Part shown: one piece after another, positions 1-10,802 of the stretch
How positions within the stretch are numbered: the stretch's first letter is position 1
Layout of the letters: each line of letters begins with the position of its first letter
Assembly: GCF_012849095.1 (NCBI RefSeq)
Contig: NZ_CP051680.1
Span: forward strand, 7,374,001-7,438,000
From: Cohnella herbarum
GTDB lineage: Bacteria > Bacillota > Bacilli > Paenibacillales > Paenibacillaceae
DNA: 64,000 bases
Reading direction: 5' to 3'
Notes under the pieces: model-generated
Told to the model about the DNA's origin: nothing
The model's input: the letters and a program-made list of their open reading frames with translations, nothing else
The model's database searches: none
Program-made: the position numbers and the translations under genes

Positions 1-3000
1 AATTGGTACGGCTTCGGAAATACTTTGAATCCTTCTCACACGGCGACGTATGTCAATACGTTCCAACGCGGGGAAGAAGAATCGGTATGGGAAGCGATTA
101 CCCACCCGTCGCAAGACAACAAAACGTTCGGTAAAACGAATGAAGGCTTCATGACCTTGTTCACCAAAGAATCCGCGGCACCCGCAGCCCAGTGGAAATA
201 TACGAACGCAACGGATGCGGACGCCCGGGTCATTCAGGTCATTTATTGGGCGAAGCAGTTCGGCTACAACAATACGGCTATTCTGAATAAGACGAAAAAG
301 ATGGGCGATTATTTGCGCTACGGTTTTTACGATAAATACTTCCAGCAAATCGGCAGCGCCAGCGATGGGTCGCCGACGGCGGGGAGCGGCAAAAACTCAA
401 GCATGAATTTGTTAGCTTGGTATACGGCTTGGGGCGGGGGCATCGGCAGCAACGGCAACTGGGCTTGGAGGATCGGCGCTAGTCACGCGCACCAAGCTTA
501 TCAGAACCCGGTAGCGGCTTATGCGCTCGGAACGACGGCCGGCGGTCTAACGCCGCCATCCGCAACGGGCCAAGCGGACTGGAACGCATCGCTGACGCGT
601 CAGCTCGAGTTCTACAACTGGCTGCTATCGGCGGAAGGCGCTATCGGCGGCGGAGCGACGAACAGTTGGGGCGGCAGCTACAGCACTTATCCGACCGGCG
701 TTAGCACGTTTTACAATCTGGCTTACCAAGAGGCGCCGGTATATACCGATCCGGACTCGAACTCTTGGTTCGGTTTCCAAGCGTGGCCGCTTGAGCGGGT
801 TGCGGAGATGTATTACATTCTCGCTTCCAGCGGGGATATAACGTCCCAAAATTTCCAAATGGCCAAAAACGTGATTTCCAAATGGATCGATTGGTCGATG
901 GATTACGTCTTCGTAAATCAGAAACCGGTCACGGATTCCGACGGCTATTACTTGAACGCTTCCGGCCAGCGTATTCTCGGCGGCGCGAATCCGGCCGTAG
1001 CGACGACTGCCGCTCCGGGCGAATTTTATATTCCCGGCGGTCAAGAATGGACGGGGCAGCCAGACACGTGGAACTCTTTCGCTACGTACACGGGCAATCC
1101 GAACTTCCATGTGATCACTACGGATCCAAGCCAAGACGTCGGCGTGTTGGGCAGTTACATCAAAGCCCTCTCCTTCTTCGCGGCCGGTACGAAAGCGGAA
1201 ACGGGCAACTTCACGACTCTCGGGAATCAAGCGAAGACGCTCGCGGATTCGTTGCTGGGCGTTGCTTGGAGCTTCAATGACGGAATCGGCATCGTTAAAC
1301 CCGAGGAGCGCGGAGATTACTCCCGTTACTTCGAGAAAGAAATTTATTTCCCGAATGGATGGTCCGGAACGTACGGTATGGGCAACGCCATTCCCGGCAA
1401 CGGCGGCATTGCTTCCGATCCGGCCAAAGGCGGCAACGGCGTCTACATCAGCTATCCCGAGCTCCGACCGAAAATTACGCAAGATCCTAAATGGTCTTAC
1501 CTCACCAATCTATACAATACTTCTTGGAACCCGACGACGAAGAAATGGGAAAACGGCACCCCGACCTTTAAGTATCATCGTTTCTGGTCGCAGGTCGATA
1601 TTGCGACGGCTTACGCGGAATACGACCGCTTGCTCGGATCGTCGACGCCGACGGTGCCGTCTGCGCCGACCGGCGTAATCGCGGCTTCGGGCAACGCGCA
1701 AGCTTCCTTGAGCTGGACCGCTTCCGGCGGCGCCACGAGTTATAACGTCAAACGGGCAACGACAAGCGGCGGTCCTTATACGACGGTTGCGACCGGCATA
1801 ACCGGAACGAGCTACGCGAATACGGGACTCACGAATGGTACGACTTATTATTATGTCGTCAGCGCGGTGAACGCGGTGGGCGAGAGCGCGAACTCCTTGC
1901 AGGTTAGCGTAGTACCGGCTATTCCTACGGTTCCGGCCGCACCGACCGGTCTTACCGCGACGGCAGGCAACCAGCAGGTCGTGTTAAGTTGGACAGCATC
2001 TAGCGGCGCGGCGAGCTATAACGTGAAGCGGGCGACGACAAGCGGCGGACCTTACACGAACGTCGCAACCGGAGTAACGGCAACGACCTTCACGAATACG
2101 GGGTTGACGAATGGCACGACTTATTACTATGTGGTCAGCGCAGTGAACGCGGTGGGCGAAAGCGTCAACTCCGCGCAAGCGACCGCGACTCCGCTATTTG
2201 CCATACCGGCGGCGCCTACGGCATTGACCGCAACGGCAGGCAATGCGCAGGTCGCGTTAAGTTGGACAGCATCTAGCGGCGCGGCGAGCTATAACGTGAA
2301 GCGGGCAACGACGAGCGGCGGACCTTATACGACGGTGGCAAGCGGAGTGGCCGCAACGAGCTATACGAACACGGGACTCGCCAACGGAACAACGTATTAT
2401 TACGTCGTTAGCGCGGTGAACGCTTCCGGCGAAAGCTTGAATTCCGCACAAGCGAGCGCGACTCCGCAATTGCCTAGCACATTAAAAGCGGAATACCGGG
2501 TAGGAGACTCCAGCGCGACGGATAGTCAGATGAAACCGCAGCTTCGGATCGTAAACACGGGCACGTCCTCCGTCCCTCTCAACCAGTTGAAAGTTCGCTA
2601 CTGGTACACGAAAGGATCGACGCAGTCTGAAACTTTCAACTGCGACTGGGCGGGCGTTGGTTGTGCTAACTTGACGACCTCATTCACAACGATGAGCGCG
2701 CCGGCAACCGGAGCCGATACGTACGTGGAGATCGGATTTACGACCGGCGCAGGCTCCATCGCGGCCGGAGGGAACAGCGGCGAAATCCAAAGCCGTATTA
2801 ATCAGGCGAATTGGAGCAATTACAACGAAGCGGACGACTATTCCTACAACGGGACGCAAACCTCTTTCGCTCCGTCTAGCAACGTTACCCTGTATCAGAA
2901 CGGCACGTTGATCTGGGGGAACGAACCGGGCGGAACGACGCAGCAACCTCCTGCCGTGCCGGCAGGCTTGACGGCAACGGCGGGTAATGGTCAGGCTGCG

Positions 3001-4230
3001 CTTAGCTGGACGGCCTCGAACGGCGCGACTGGCTACAACGTGAAGCGGGCTACGACGAGCGGCGGACCGTACGCGACGGTAGCTACCGGCGTGGCGGCGA
3101 CGAGTTATACGAATACGGGATTGACGAATGGCACGACCTACTACTACGTGGTCAGTGCCGTGAATGCCGCGGGCGAGAGCGCGAATTCCGCGCAGGCGAG
3201 TGTAACGCCTGTAGCTCCTCAACTCCCTGCAACGCCGACGGGCCTGACGGCAACGGCGGGCAACGCGCAGGTAGCGCTTAGCTGGACGGCTTCGAGCGGA
3301 GCAACGAGTTACACGGTCAAGCGCGCGACAACGAGCGGCGGACCATACACGACGGTAGCTACCGGCGTAGCGGCGACCAGTTATACGAATACGGGGCTGA
3401 CGAATGGCACCGCCTACTACTACGTGATCAGTGCCGTGAACGCTGCAGGAGAAAGCGCGAATTCGTTACAGGTAAGCGCAACGCCGCAAGTTTCGCTGCC
3501 TGCGATTCCAACCGGATTAACCGCGGTGTCGGGCAACGCGCAGGTTGCGCTTAACTGGACAGCTTCGAGCGGGGCGACGAGTTACACGGTCAAGCGCGCG
3601 ACAACGAGCGGCGGACCGTACGCGACGGAAGCTACCGGCGTGGCGGCGACGAGTTATACGAATACGGGATTGACGAATGGCACGACCTACTACTACGTGG
3701 TCAGTGCCGTGAATGCCGCGGGTGAGAGCGCGAATTCCGCGCAGGCGAGCGCCACGCCGCAGAACGTCGTCACGAGCAGCCTCGTCGCACAGTATAAGGT
3801 TAGCAACGCGAATGCGACCGACAACATGATTAATGCGACCCTCAATATTAAGAATACGGGTACATCTCCCGTCAGCTTGAGCGATCTGAAGCTGCGCTAC
3901 TACTTTACGAAAGACGGCACCGCCGCATTGAGTTTCTATAGCGACTACGCTCAAGTCGGAACGAGCAATGTCAGCGGCGCATTCGCGACGATCAATCCGG
4001 CGAAAACCGGTGCAGATACGTATCTCGAGCTCTCGTTCAGTTCCGCGGCAGGATCGATAGCTGCGGGAGGCCAGAGCGGAGACATTCAAATCCGCGTGGC
4101 GAAAGCCGACTGGTCCAACTTCAATGAAGTCGGCGATTACTCGTTCGACGGTACGATAACCTCGTATACCGACTGGAGCAAAGCGACGCTCTATCAAAGC
4201 GGATCGCTCGTATGGGGGAGTGAACCGTAA
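1..4230 (+). CDS. GH48 exocellulase with six FN3 and two CBM3 modules (5' end missing)
   Basis: This is a secreted GH48 cellulase, which by family knowledge is a reducing-end cellobiohydrolase acting on crystalline cellulose. The reading frame is open at base 1, so the signal peptide and a short part of the catalytic domain lie outside the window. Counting visible codons, GH48 sequence fills residues 1-548, with family-typical stretches such as NPSHTATYVNTFQRGE and WMDYVFVNQKP-like helices. FN3 modules follow at about 552-638, 644-730 and 733-822, then CBM3 at 828-980, three more FN3 at 986-1070, 1076-1165 and 1168-1255, and a terminal CBM3 at 1260-1409. There is no dockerin. It is the first visible gene of a five-gene cellulase operon. 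The catalytic assignment is very sure; the exact 5' end is unknown. Confidence 0.95.
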   Translation, partial: NWYGFGNTLNPSHTATYVNTFQRGEEESVWEAITHPSQDNKTFGKTNEGFMTLFTKESAAPAAQWKYTNATDADARVIQVIYWAKQFGYNNTAILNKTKKMGDYLRYGFYDKYFQQIGSASDGSPTAGSGKNSSMNLLAWYTAWGGGIGSNGNWAWRIGASHAHQAYQNPVAAYALGTTAGGLTPPSATGQADWNASLTRQLEFYNWLLSAEGAIGGGATNSWGGSYSTYPTGVSTFYNLAYQEAPVYTDPDSNSWFGFQAWPLERVAEMYYILASSGDITSQNFQMAKNVISKWIDWSMDYVFVNQKPVTDSDGYYLNASGQRILGGANPAVATTAAPGEFYIPGGQEWTGQPDTWNSFATYTGNPNFHVITTDPSQDVGVLGSYIKALSFFAAGTKAETGNFTTLGNQAKTLADSLLGVAWSFNDGIGIVKPEERGDYSRYFEKEIYFPNGWSGTYGMGNAIPGNGGIASDPAKGGNGVYISYPELRPKITQDPKWSYLTNLYNTSWNPTTKKWENGTPTFKYHRFWSQVDIATAYAEYDRLLGSSTPTVPSAPTGVIAASGNAQASLSWTASGGATSYNVKRATTSGGPYTTVATGITGTSYANTGLTNGTTYYYVVSAVNAVGESANSLQVSVVPAIPTVPAAPTGLTATAGNQQVVLSWTASSGAASYNVKRATTSGGPYTNVATGVTATTFTNTGLTNGTTYYYVVSAVNAVGESVNSAQATATPLFAIPAAPTALTATAGNAQVALSWTASSGAASYNVKRATTSGGPYTTVASGVAATSYTNTGLANGTTYYYVVSAVNASGESLNSAQASATPQLPSTLKAEYRVGDSSATDSQMKPQLRIVNTGTSSVPLNQLKVRYWYTKGSTQSETFNCDWAGVGCANLTTSFTTMSAPATGADTYVEIGFTTGAGSIAAGGNSGEIQSRINQANWSNYNEADDYSYNGTQTSFAPSSNVTLYQNGTLIWGNEPGGTTQQPPAVPAGLTATAGNGQAALSWTASNGATGYNVKRATTSGGPYATVATGVAATSYTNTGLTNGTTYYYVVSAVNAAGESANSAQASVTPVAPQLPATPTGLTATAGNAQVALSWTASSGATSYTVKRATTSGGPYTTVATGVAATSYTNTGLTNGTAYYYVISAVNAAGESANSLQVSATPQVSLPAIPTGLTAVSGNAQVALNWTASSGATSYTVKRATTSGGPYATEATGVAATSYTNTGLTNGTTYYYVVSAVNAAGESANSAQASATPQNVVTSSLVAQYKVSNANATDNMINATLNIKNTGTSPVSLSDLKLRYYFTKDGTAALSFYSDYAQVGTSNVSGAFATINPAKTGADTYLELSFSSAAGSIAAGGQSGDIQIRVAKADWSNFNEVGDYSFDGTITSYTDWSKATLYQSGSLVWGSEP

Positions 4231-4262
4231 CGGAATAACGGAATAACGGAATAACGGAATTA
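4231..4262. repeat. Four tandem 8-bp repeats (CGGAATAA) after the GH48 stop
   Basis: Directly after the TAA stop the octamer CGGAATAA occurs three times in a row, followed by the variant CGGAATTA. It looks like replication-slippage amplification. The core TAACGGAA also forms the arms of the palindromic repeats at 19480-19668, so a common origin is possible but not shown. Confidence 0.7.
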
Positions 4263-4280
4263 TGGATTGGCAAACACCGA

Positions 4281-4321
4281 CGGAGAACAGGCATCTCGAC
4301 TCGTAAGCCGCTTGTTCTCCG
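4281..4321 (+). promoter_or_regulatory. Intercistronic hairpin between GH48 and GH5_7
   Basis: A perfect 9-bp stem (CGGAGAACA at 4281-4289 with TGTTCTCCG at 4313-4321), extended by GGC/GCC after a bulge, ends 13 bases before the ribosome-binding site of the next gene. No T run follows, so it is not a standard terminator. An mRNA-processing or stability element is the likely role. Confidence 0.6.
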
Positions 4322-4351
4322 AAGGATTTGAGCGAAGGAGGAGAGTCATGG

Positions 4352-6250
4352 ATGAACAGACATTCCAATAGTCGGTTCTTGTTAGTGATTTTTCTTGCGG
4401 TTGCCTTGATCGTGACAATCTGTCCGGTTGCTCCGAAAACTGCTTCTGCCGCGCCTGCCGGGTTTGTTACGACGAGCGGGGGTAAATTCAAACTTAATGG
4501 AAACGACTTTTATTTCTCCGGAACGAACAACTATTATTTGCTATACCAGTCGCAAGCGATGGTCGACGACGTGTTCAGCGACGCGGTTGCGATGAACTTG
4601 AAAGTGCTTCGGATGTGGGGATGGATCAACGGGAATTCGACGAACAACGTCGTCCTACAGCCGTCTCCGGGAGTGTTCAACGAAGCCGGATTTACGAAAA
4701 TGGACTATGCGATCTACAAAGCGGGACAATCGGGCATCAAGCTCGTCATTCCGTTCATTAACAACTGGGACGATTTCGGCGGCATGAACACTTACGTCAA
4801 CTGGTTCGGAGCCGGTTCTCACGACGCGTTTTACACGAATGCGCAAGTGAAGCAGGCTTATAAGAATTACGTCAACTATGTCTTGAACCGGACGAACACG
4901 TATTCCGGAATCAAGTACAAGGACGATCCGACGATCATGACGTGGGAGCTGGCCAACGAGCCTCGCGCTCAAACCGATAAGACCGGAAACACGCTTGTGA
5001 ATTGGGCGGACGAGATGAGCGCCTATATCAAATCGCTCGATCCTAACCATCTGGTAGCGGTAGGGGATGAAGGCTTCTATAACATTCCGGGCAATTCCGA
5101 TTATCCGTATGGCGGCGGCGAAGGAGTCGATTGGACCCGCTTGATCGCGCTTCCGAACATCGATTACGGAACGTATCATCTTTACCCGAACCATTGGAAC
5201 GAAACGGCTCAATGGGGGAATACGTGGATTGCGAACCATATCAACGATGGTGCGGCGGCGGGAAAACCGGTCGTATTGGAGGAATTCGGTTTAACGGATC
5301 CATCGACGCGCGATTCGGTGTATGCGACGTGGTTGGGGATCGTGAATCAACTGGGCGGTGCCGGAGATCAATTCTGGATTCTGACGGGCATTCAGGATGA
5401 CGGGCAACTGTATCCCGATTACGACGGGTTCCGAGTCGTCTATCCGAGCGCGACCGCGACGCTTATTTCCAACCACGCGCAACAGATGAACGCCAAATCC
5501 GGCGGAACACAGCAGCCCCCGTCTGCGCCAACGGGAGTTACGGCGACGGCAGGTAACGCACAAGTTGCGCTGAGCTGGACGGCATCAAGCGGAGCAACGA
5601 GCTATACGGTTAAACGCGCGGCGACAAGCGGCGGACCGTACACGAACGTGGCGACCGGCTTGACGGCGACCAGTTATTCGAACACCGGGCTGACGAACGG
5701 TACGACGTACTATTATGTCGTTAGCGCGGTGAACAGCGTAGGCGAAAGCGCCAACTCGGCGCAAGCGAGCGCGACGCCGGTGGCTGGAAGCACGAGCAGC
5801 CTCGTTGCGCAATACAAGCTGAACAATTCCAACGCGACCGACAACATGATCTACGCGACTTTTAATATCAAGAATACGGGAACGACCGCTGTCAGCCTTA
5901 GCAATGTGAAGCTACGCTATTATTTCACGAAAGACGGCAGCGCGAATTTGAGCTTCTGGTGCGATTACGCGCAGGTTGGAACGAGTAGCGTCAGCGGCGC
6001 GTTCGTGACGATCAACCCGGCGAAAACGGGCGCGGACACGTATGCGGAAATCTCGTTCGGCTCCGCGGCGGGTTCCATTGCGGCAGGAGGGCAGAGCGGA
6101 GATATACAGATCCGCGCGGCCAAATCCGATTGGTCGAACTTTAATGAAGTCGGCGATTATTCTTTTGACGGAACGAAAACCTCGTTCGCCGATTGGAACA
6201 AAGTAACGCTCTACCAGAACGGCACGCTTGTATGGGGAATCGAGCCCTAA
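4352..6250 (+). CDS. GH5_7 endo-beta-1,4-mannanase with FN3 and CBM3
   Basis: A secreted enzyme of 632 residues, most likely an endo-1,4-beta-mannosidase hydrolysing mannan or glucomannan. The ATG at 4352 is preferred over an upstream TTG because AAGGAGGAG lies 8 bases before it. A signal peptide covers about residues 1-33 and ends near ASAAPAG. The GH5 barrel spans about 35-380, with the acid/base Glu in WELANEP (about E203) and the nucleophile in VVLEEFG (about E311). One FN3 (390-475) and one CBM3 (481-632) follow. The N-terminal pattern GTNNYY and LRMWGW resembles subfamily GH5_7; this subfamily call comes from recall of relatives. The gene follows GH48 after 121 bases. Confidence 0.9.
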   Translation: MNRHSNSRFLLVIFLAVALIVTICPVAPKTASAAPAGFVTTSGGKFKLNGNDFYFSGTNNYYLLYQSQAMVDDVFSDAVAMNLKVLRMWGWINGNSTNNVVLQPSPGVFNEAGFTKMDYAIYKAGQSGIKLVIPFINNWDDFGGMNTYVNWFGAGSHDAFYTNAQVKQAYKNYVNYVLNRTNTYSGIKYKDDPTIMTWELANEPRAQTDKTGNTLVNWADEMSAYIKSLDPNHLVAVGDEGFYNIPGNSDYPYGGGEGVDWTRLIALPNIDYGTYHLYPNHWNETAQWGNTWIANHINDGAAAGKPVVLEEFGLTDPSTRDSVYATWLGIVNQLGGAGDQFWILTGIQDDGQLYPDYDGFRVVYPSATATLISNHAQQMNAKSGGTQQPPSAPTGVTATAGNAQVALSWTASSGATSYTVKRAATSGGPYTNVATGLTATSYSNTGLTNGTTYYYVVSAVNSVGESANSAQASATPVAGSTSSLVAQYKLNNSNATDNMIYATFNIKNTGTTAVSLSNVKLRYYFTKDGSANLSFWCDYAQVGTSSVSGAFVTINPAKTGADTYAEISFGSAAGSIAAGGQSGDIQIRAAKSDWSNFNEVGDYSFDGTKTSFADWNKVTLYQNGTLVWGIEP

Positions 6251-6274
6251 AAAAACGTTGGGGAGTTGGAAAAA

Positions 6275-8965
6275 ATGGCAACGGCATTAACGAAAAGAAC
6301 GGCAATGTTAATCGTTATCATGGCATTGGTCATCAGTAGCTTCATTTCTTTAGGAATCAAGAGCGCTTCCGCCGAAGCGCACGTCGACAACCCGTTCGTG
6401 GGAGCGACCGCTTACGTGAACCCGGATTACGCCGCGTTGATCGACACGTCGATCGCGCAAGTTACCGACAGCAACTTGATCGCGAAAATGCAGACGGTCA
6501 AAACCTATCCGACGGCTGTCTGGCTTGACCGCATCGCGGCGATTGCCGGCGGTTCAGCGAACGGAGGCCGCAAGAGCTTAGTGCAAACGCTGGACGCCGT
6601 GCTCGCCCAGAAGCAAGGCAACACGCCGATCACGGCAACGTTCGTTATCTACAACCTGCCGGGTCGCGACTGCCACGCATTGGCATCGAATGGAGAACTG
6701 CCGCTCACCGCAGCGGGTTTGCAAACGTACAAAACCCAGTACATCGATGCAATCGCAAGCGCATTCGCGCTTCCGGCGTATCAGAATATTCGGATCGTAA
6801 CGATCATCGAACCGGACTCGCTGCCTAACCTCGTGACCAATCTAAGCGACCCGGAATGCGCTGCAGCTAACTCTACTAATATCTATCGGGATGCAACTAG
6901 ATACGCGCTAGACAAACTGCATGCAATCCCTAATGTGTACACCTATATGGACATCGGTCACTCCGGATGGTTGGGCTGGGATAGCAACCGTCAACCGTCG
7001 ATTGACCTCTTTACCTCGGTGGTAGCCGGAACGGCTGCCGGTCTTGCCAGCGTTGATGGCTTCATCAGCGACACGGCGAACACCACTCCGTTGGAAGAGC
7101 CGAATTTACCTAATCCGGATTTGTCGATTAACGGGCAACCGCTGAAGTCCGCAAGTTACTTCGAATACAACCCTTACTTTGACGAAGTGGATTTCACGGC
7201 GGCTTTGTACTCCGGCTTCGTGGCGAAGGGTTGGCCGGCCAGCATTGGCTTCTTGATCGACACTTCCCGCAACGGATGGGGCGGTCCGAACCGGCCGACA
7301 GCAGCTAGCGGCACTACGGTTAACGCTTACGTAGATTCCGGCCGCATTGACAAACGTTACCATCGCGGAAATTGGTGCAATCCTAGCGGCGCAGGGATAG
7401 GCCAACCGCCGCAAGCGGCGCCCTCGGGTTATGCGGCGTCTCATCTCGACGCATTCGTGTGGGTGAAACCGCCGGGAGAGTCGGATGGCGCGAGCTCGGA
7501 AATTCCGAACAATGAAGGCAAAAGCTTCGACAGAATGTGCGATCCTACCTATACGAGCTCAAGCGGCACGCTGACGGGCGCATTGCCGGGTGCTCCGCTG
7601 TCGGGTCACTGGTTCCACAATCAATTCGTGCAGCTTGTACAGAATGCTTATCCGGTTATCCCGGGTGGAAGCGTCCAAGTGCCGGCGGCTCCAACGGGAG
7701 TTATTGCAACGGCAGGTAACGCTCAAGTTGCATTGAGCTGGACGGCATCAAGCGGAGCAACGAGCTATACGGTTAAACGGGCGACGACAAGCGGCGGACC
7801 GTACACAAATGTGGCGACCGGCTTGACGGCGACAAGCTATACGAACACCGGGCTGACGAACGGTACGACTTACTATTATGTCGTTAGCGCGGGGAACAGT
7901 GCGGGAGAAAGCGCCAATTCCACCCAAGTAAGCGCGACGCCGATTACAACTTCGACGGTGCCGGCGGCTCCAACGGGAGTTGTTGCAACGGCAGGTAACG
8001 CTCAGGTTGCATTGAGCTGGACGGCATCAAGCGGAGCAACGAGCTATACGGTTAAGCGCGCAACGACAAGCGGTGGACCGTACACAAATGTGGCGACCGG
8101 CTTGACGGCGACAAGCTATACGAACACGGGGCTGACGAACGGTACGGCGTACTACTACGTCGTTAGCGCGGTGAACAGCGCGGGAGAAAGCGCCAATTCC
8201 ACGCAAGTAAGCGCGACCCCGATCTCAGCACCGACGGTTCCGGCGGCTCCAACGGGAGTTGTTGCAACGGCAGGTAACGCTCAGGTTGCATTGAGCTGGA
8301 CGGCATCAAGCGGAGCAACGAGCTATACGGTTAAGCGCGCAACGACAAGCGGTGGACCGTACACAAATGTGGCGACCGGCTTGACGGCGACAAGCTATAC
8401 GAACACGGGACTCACGAACGGCACGGCGTACTATTATGTCGTTAGCGCGTCGAACGCGGTCGGCGAGAGCGCGAATTCGGCACAAGCGAGCGCAACTCCG
8501 CAATTACCGCCGGCCGGCAGCTTGGTCGCGCAGTACAAAGCAGGAGATACGAACGCGACGGACAATCAGATTAAACCGCATTTGAACATTAAAAATAACG
8601 GTACGACCGCAGTCAGCCTCAGCAACGTGAAAGTACGCTATTACTTCACGAAGGACGGAACCGCGGCGGTGAACGCATGGATCGATTGGGCGCAAGTCGG
8701 CGGCGCGAACATTCAAACGGCGTTCGGCAGCGTGACGGCAACGGGAGCGGATACGTACGTCGAGCTGTCGTTCGCGGCGGGCGCAGGCTCTATAGCGCCG
8801 AATGGTCAGACGGGCGACATCCAACTTCGAATGTCGAAGACGGATTGGTCAAACTTTAACGAGACCGGCGATTATTCGTACGACCCGACGAAGACGGCTT
8901 ACGCCGACTGGAGCAAGGTGACGGTATATCAGAACGGTACGTTGATCTGGGGAGTCGAGCCTTAG
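6275..8965 (+). CDS. GH6 cellobiohydrolase with three FN3 and one CBM3
   Basis: A secreted GH6 enzyme of 896 residues, probably a non-reducing-end cellobiohydrolase. It keeps long loop segments around [10 protein letters not shown] and [12 protein letters not shown], as in exo-acting members. The ATG at 6275 is chosen because GGGGAG at 6260-6265 is well spaced for it. A signal peptide covers about residues 1-31. The catalytic domain spans 35-465. Family motifs are GRDC (D132), IEPDS (D181, the expected proton donor) and HLDAFVW (D392). FN3 modules lie at about 468-556, 562-649 and 653-742 and CBM3 at 746-896. FN3 copies 2 and 3 are almost identical in DNA, which points to recent duplication or conversion. 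Confidence 0.94.
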   Translation: MATALTKRTAMLIVIMALVISSFISLGIKSASAEAHVDNPFVGATAYVNPDYAALIDTSIAQVTDSNLIAKMQTVKTYPTAVWLDRIAAIAGGSANGGRKSLVQTLDAVLAQKQGNTPITATFVIYNLPGRDCHALASNGELPLTAAGLQTYKTQYIDAIASAFALPAYQNIRIVTIIEPDSLPNLVTNLSDPECAAANSTNIYRDATRYALDKLHAIPNVYTYMDIGHSGWLGWDSNRQPSIDLFTSVVAGTAAGLASVDGFISDTANTTPLEEPNLPNPDLSINGQPLKSASYFEYNPYFDEVDFTAALYSGFVAKGWPASIGFLIDTSRNGWGGPNRPTAASGTTVNAYVDSGRIDKRYHRGNWCNPSGAGIGQPPQAAPSGYAASHLDAFVWVKPPGESDGASSEIPNNEGKSFDRMCDPTYTSSSGTLTGALPGAPLSGHWFHNQFVQLVQNAYPVIPGGSVQVPAAPTGVIATAGNAQVALSWTASSGATSYTVKRATTSGGPYTNVATGLTATSYTNTGLTNGTTYYYVVSAGNSAGESANSTQVSATPITTSTVPAAPTGVVATAGNAQVALSWTASSGATSYTVKRATTSGGPYTNVATGLTATSYTNTGLTNGTAYYYVVSAVNSAGESANSTQVSATPISAPTVPAAPTGVVATAGNAQVALSWTASSGATSYTVKRATTSGGPYTNVATGLTATSYTNTGLTNGTAYYYVVSASNAVGESANSAQASATPQLPPAGSLVAQYKAGDTNATDNQIKPHLNIKNNGTTAVSLSNVKVRYYFTKDGTAAVNAWIDWAQVGGANIQTAFGSVTATGADTYVELSFAAGAGSIAPNGQTGDIQLRMSKTDWSNFNETGDYSYDPTKTAYADWSKVTVYQNGTLIWGVEP

Positions 8966-8979
8966 GGGGCGCGTTAGAG

Positions 8980-10728
8980 ATGGCGAATGATCGATTATTC
9001 AAGTTCAATGTTCCATTGGTCTTAATACTGTTGTTAATTAGCTTTCTATTGCCGCTTGGTAACCAACAAAGCCATGCGGCGGGAACCGTTCCTTTCGGTC
9101 AACTCAAGGTGACGGGCAACAAGCTGACGAACTCGGCGGGGCAGGCCGTTCAGCTCGTCGGAATGAGTTCTCACGGGCTGCAATGGTATGGCAACTACGT
9201 GAATAAACCTGCGATTCAGTGGATGAAGGAAAACTGGGGAATTAATGTATTTCGCGCGGCGCTATATACGGCCGAAGACGGCTACATTACGACTCCTTCC
9301 TTGAAGGAAAAGGTGAAAGAGGCTGTTCAGGCTGCGATTGATCTTGGAATTTACGTGATCATCGATTGGCATATTTTGTCGGACGGCAACCCGAACACGT
9401 ACAAAACGCAAGCGATCTCCTTTTTCCAAGAGATGGCGACGCTGTACGGAAATACGCCGAACGTCATCTACGAGATTGCCAACGAGCCTAACGGCAGCGT
9501 GAGCTGGAACGACGTTAAATCTTATGCGAACGAGGTCGTTCCGGCGATCCGCGCGATCGACCCCGACGGTATCGTCATCGTCGGTTCTCCGATGTGGAGC
9601 CAAGACATTCATTCGGCAGCAGACAGTCCGTTAGCTTACAGCAACATCATGTATTCGCTCCACTTCTACGCGGGAACGCACGGGCAAAGCTTGCGCGACC
9701 GGATTACTTACGCGATGGGCAAAGGCGCTGCCATTTTCGTCACCGAGTGGGGCACGAGCGACGCTTCCGGCAACGGCGGTCCTTATTTGACGCAGGCCAA
9801 AGAGTGGATCGACTTCTTAAATGCGAACAAAGTGAGCTGGGTGAACTGGTCGCTCGCGGATAAAGCGGAATCTTCGGCGGCACTGGTTGCCGGCGCGCCG
9901 GCGTCCGGAGGCTGGACGGATGCCCAGTTAACGACGTCCGGCAAATGGGTGCGCGATCAAATTCGGGCAGCGACTAACAATGGCGGCAACCCGACGGTGC
10001 CTGCCGCGCCAACGGGAATTACGGCAACGGCAGGAAATGCTCAGGCCGCTCTGAATTGGACGGCATCGAGCGGAGCGACGAGCTACGCGGTGAAACGGGC
10101 GACGACAAGCGGCGGACCGTACGCCTCGGTGGCGACGGGGATTACGGCTACAAGCTATACGAACACGGGCTTGACGAACGGAACGACTTATTACTACGTC
10201 GTCAGCGCTTCCAACACGGCGGGAGCAAGCGCCAACTCCGCCCAAGTCAGCGTAACGCCGCAAGCGGCTTCTACCGGAGGAGGGTTAATCGTTCAGTATA
10301 AGGCAGGCGACGCGAACGCCGGGGACAACCAGATCAAACCGCATCTGAATATTAAGAACTCGGGGACGACCGCAGTGAGTCTCAGCAACGTGAAGGTACG
10401 TTATTACTTCACGAAGGACGGAACCGCGGTGGTGAACGCATGGATCGATTGGGCGCAAGTCGGCAGCTCGAACGTTCAAACGGCGTTCGGCAGCGCAACG
10501 GGGATTGGAGCGGATACTTACGTCGAGCTGTCGTTCGCGGCAGGCGCAGGGTCGCTTGCGCCGAACGCGCAGACCGGGGACATTCAGCTAAGGATGACGA
10601 AGGCGGATTGGTCCAATTTCAACGAAACGGGAGATTATTCTTACGATCCGACGAAGACAGCCTATGCGGATTGGAATAAGGTGACGTTGTACGTAAACGG
10701 CACGTTGGCATGGGGAACGGCGCCTTAA
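8980..10728 (+). CDS. GH5_2 endoglucanase with FN3 and CBM3
   Basis: A secreted endo-1,4-beta-glucanase of 582 residues. The signal peptide spans about 1-34. The GH5 barrel at 36-335 has VIIDWHI, the acid/base Glu in YEIANEPNG (E169), HFYAGTHG and the nucleophile in VTEWGTS (E256), typical of Bacillus-type subfamily 2 cellulases. One FN3 (340-428) and one CBM3 (432-582) follow. The ATG lies 14 bases after the GH6 stop, so the two genes are probably translated from one message. Confidence 0.95.
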   Translation: MANDRLFKFNVPLVLILLLISFLLPLGNQQSHAAGTVPFGQLKVTGNKLTNSAGQAVQLVGMSSHGLQWYGNYVNKPAIQWMKENWGINVFRAALYTAEDGYITTPSLKEKVKEAVQAAIDLGIYVIIDWHILSDGNPNTYKTQAISFFQEMATLYGNTPNVIYEIANEPNGSVSWNDVKSYANEVVPAIRAIDPDGIVIVGSPMWSQDIHSAADSPLAYSNIMYSLHFYAGTHGQSLRDRITYAMGKGAAIFVTEWGTSDASGNGGPYLTQAKEWIDFLNANKVSWVNWSLADKAESSAALVAGAPASGGWTDAQLTTSGKWVRDQIRAATNNGGNPTVPAAPTGITATAGNAQAALNWTASSGATSYAVKRATTSGGPYASVATGITATSYTNTGLTNGTTYYYVVSASNTAGASANSAQVSVTPQAASTGGGLIVQYKAGDANAGDNQIKPHLNIKNSGTTAVSLSNVKVRYYFTKDGTAVVNAWIDWAQVGSSNVQTAFGSATGIGADTYVELSFAAGAGSLAPNAQTGDIQLRMTKADWSNFNETGDYSYDPTKTAYADWNKVTLYVNGTLAWGTAP

Positions 10729-10748
10729 GCAACTTAGGTTGAACTAGC

Positions 10749-10777
10749 GGACAGTTTCCCTCGCGGGGGAACTGTCC
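10749..10777 (+). promoter_or_regulatory. Intercistronic hairpin before the GH9 gene
   Basis: A 12-bp stem (GGACAGTTTCCC at 10749-10760 with GGGGAACTGTCC at 10766-10777, one G-T pair) with a 5-base loop. It is followed by ATATTGAAGGAGGG rather than a T run. It ends about 10 bases before the GH9 ribosome-binding site, so it may adjust mRNA stability or partial read-through inside the operon. Confidence 0.65.
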
Positions 10778-10802
10778 GTCATATTGAAGGAGGGATTTCA
10801 AG

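Noticed and set aside
625..4491. Long reverse-strand ORFs rich in Arg, opposite the GH48 gene
   Set aside because: They are mirror frames of GC-rich repeated FN3/CBM3 coding DNA, have no ribosome-binding sites and low-complexity Arg-rich composition. The forward frame is unambiguous.
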